A stretch of 64,000 nucleotides of DNA, from assembly GCF_041435215.1 (NCBI RefSeq), contig NZ_CP108394.1, positions 7,936,001-8,000,000 on the forward strand, written 5' to 3'. The notes under the pieces were generated by a model that did no database searches, had not been told where the DNA came from, and saw only the letters and a list, made by a program, of their open reading frames with translations. This stretch comes from Streptomyces sp. NBC_01314 (GTDB taxonomy: Bacteria > Actinomycetota > Actinomycetes > Streptomycetales > Streptomycetaceae). The position numbers and the translations under genes are program-made. The number at the start of each line of letters is the position of its first letter. Position 1 is the first letter of the stretch. Shown piece by piece: positions 63,735-64,000 of this stretch.

Positions 63735-64000
63735 TCATCGGGTGGGCGGGGTGAATGTGACCGCGCTCTCGAAGGCGGCCCTGCGGGTGGCCCGGCGCAG
63801 TGCCTTCAGGACCGGGGTACCGAGGGTGAGGGTCAGGGCGACGGTGACGACCGCGCGGCCCAGGTCCCAGCCGAGGGACGTGGCCAGGCAGTACGCGACG
63901 AAACGGGCGAGGTTCGCCGCCGGGGCCGCCGACTCGTCGAAGGCGATGTTCGAGGCGAGCGTGTCGATGAAGGGCCAGCCGTAGAGGTTCATGACCGTGC
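63735..64000 (-). CDS. C-terminal part of an ECF-transporter S-component-like membrane protein (partial)
   Basis: At least 85 residues, open at the right edge. The visible part has NLARFVAYCLATSLGWDLGR, a membrane helix AVVTVALTLTLGTPVLKAL and the basic ending RRATRRAAFESAV. This resembles the C-terminus of streptomycete ECF transporter substrate-binding (S) proteins. The N-terminal specificity region is outside the window, so no substrate can be given. Confidence 0.55.
   Translation of the reverse strand, partial: TVMNLYGWPFIDTLASNIAFDESAAPAANLARFVAYCLATSLGWDLGRAVVTVALTLTLGTPVLKALRRATRRAAFESAVTFTPPTR

Overview
High-GC DNA with dense, divergent and convergent genes, frequent GTG starts, GGAGG-type ribosome sites, tRNA-Val and families such as TerD arrays, DUF397/XRE pairs, DUF4429, DUF4383 and DUF2277. 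Together these point to a chromosomal core segment of a Streptomyces (or very close actinomycete). I see no prophage, integrase, transposase, CRISPR array or large secondary-metabolite cluster.

Layout. 1-5.4 kb: edge of a DUF4429-like gene, a DUF1023 hydrolase, a TetR regulator divergent from a DHA2 drug exporter (which looks leaderless), a small membrane protein and a K+ channel separated by a 39-bp perfect hairpin. 5.4-9.6 kb: pyruvate dehydrogenase E1 (aceE) divergent from DUF3052 and an AhpE-type peroxiredoxin, an arrangement also found in mycobacteria. 9.7-19.0 kb: a Ter stress-response island: three TerD proteins, a TerC-like DUF475 protein, a TerA-like protein, a CitE-like lyase, a very large phosphoribosyltransferase-TRSP-StiP-PELOTA fusion and a HAD phosphatase. 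These match the Ter-linked module predicted to make a nucleoside-like metabolite. 18.9-29.4 kb: DedA, FmdB-type zinc ribbon, an envelope group (class A PBP-like protein with a degenerate transpeptidase motif, deacetylase-like protein, secreted amidase), DUF4383, a coiled-coil membrane protein, a DUF4097 lipoprotein and tRNA-Val(UAC).

29.5-42.8 kb: a LysR regulator and a ketopantoate reductase-like gene that share a palindromic operator, DUF2277, a second DedA, DoxX, a large FAD/NAD-binding protein, PhoD phosphatase, a secreted HNH nuclease, a GDT1-family cation transporter behind a yybP-ykoY (Mn2+) riboswitch, a HAD phosphatase, and an imine-reductase-like enzyme divergent from an HxlR regulator. 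42.9-54.1 kb: peptidoglycan-binding membrane protein, a DHA2 exporter fused to a MarR-like domain, GNAT, two related small proteins, DUF1992, an FHA protein, an O-methyltransferase, DUF2330 and a GT87-PAP2 fusion.

54.2-64 kb: a divergent CYP125-like P450 / FadA5-like thiolase pair with KstR-like operators, then a repeat-rich spacer, a 1278-aa XRE-nSTAND1-WD40 protein with two predicted seven-bladed propellers, and a WhiJ/AbaA-type trio (DUF397, XRE-DUF5753, RsbW-like ATPase). The window ends with a secreted lytic transglycosylase-like protein and the 3' part of an ECF-transporter-like membrane protein.

The most interesting points are the Ter-linked fusion enzyme, the nSTAND-WD40/WhiJ neighbourhood, the KstR-like boxes, the inferred LysR-PanE operator pair, the PBP lacking the SxxK lysine, and a dispersed GC-rich palindromic repeat that has become the C-terminal tail of two membrane proteins. 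All gene functions are assigned by reading motifs; no database search was run.
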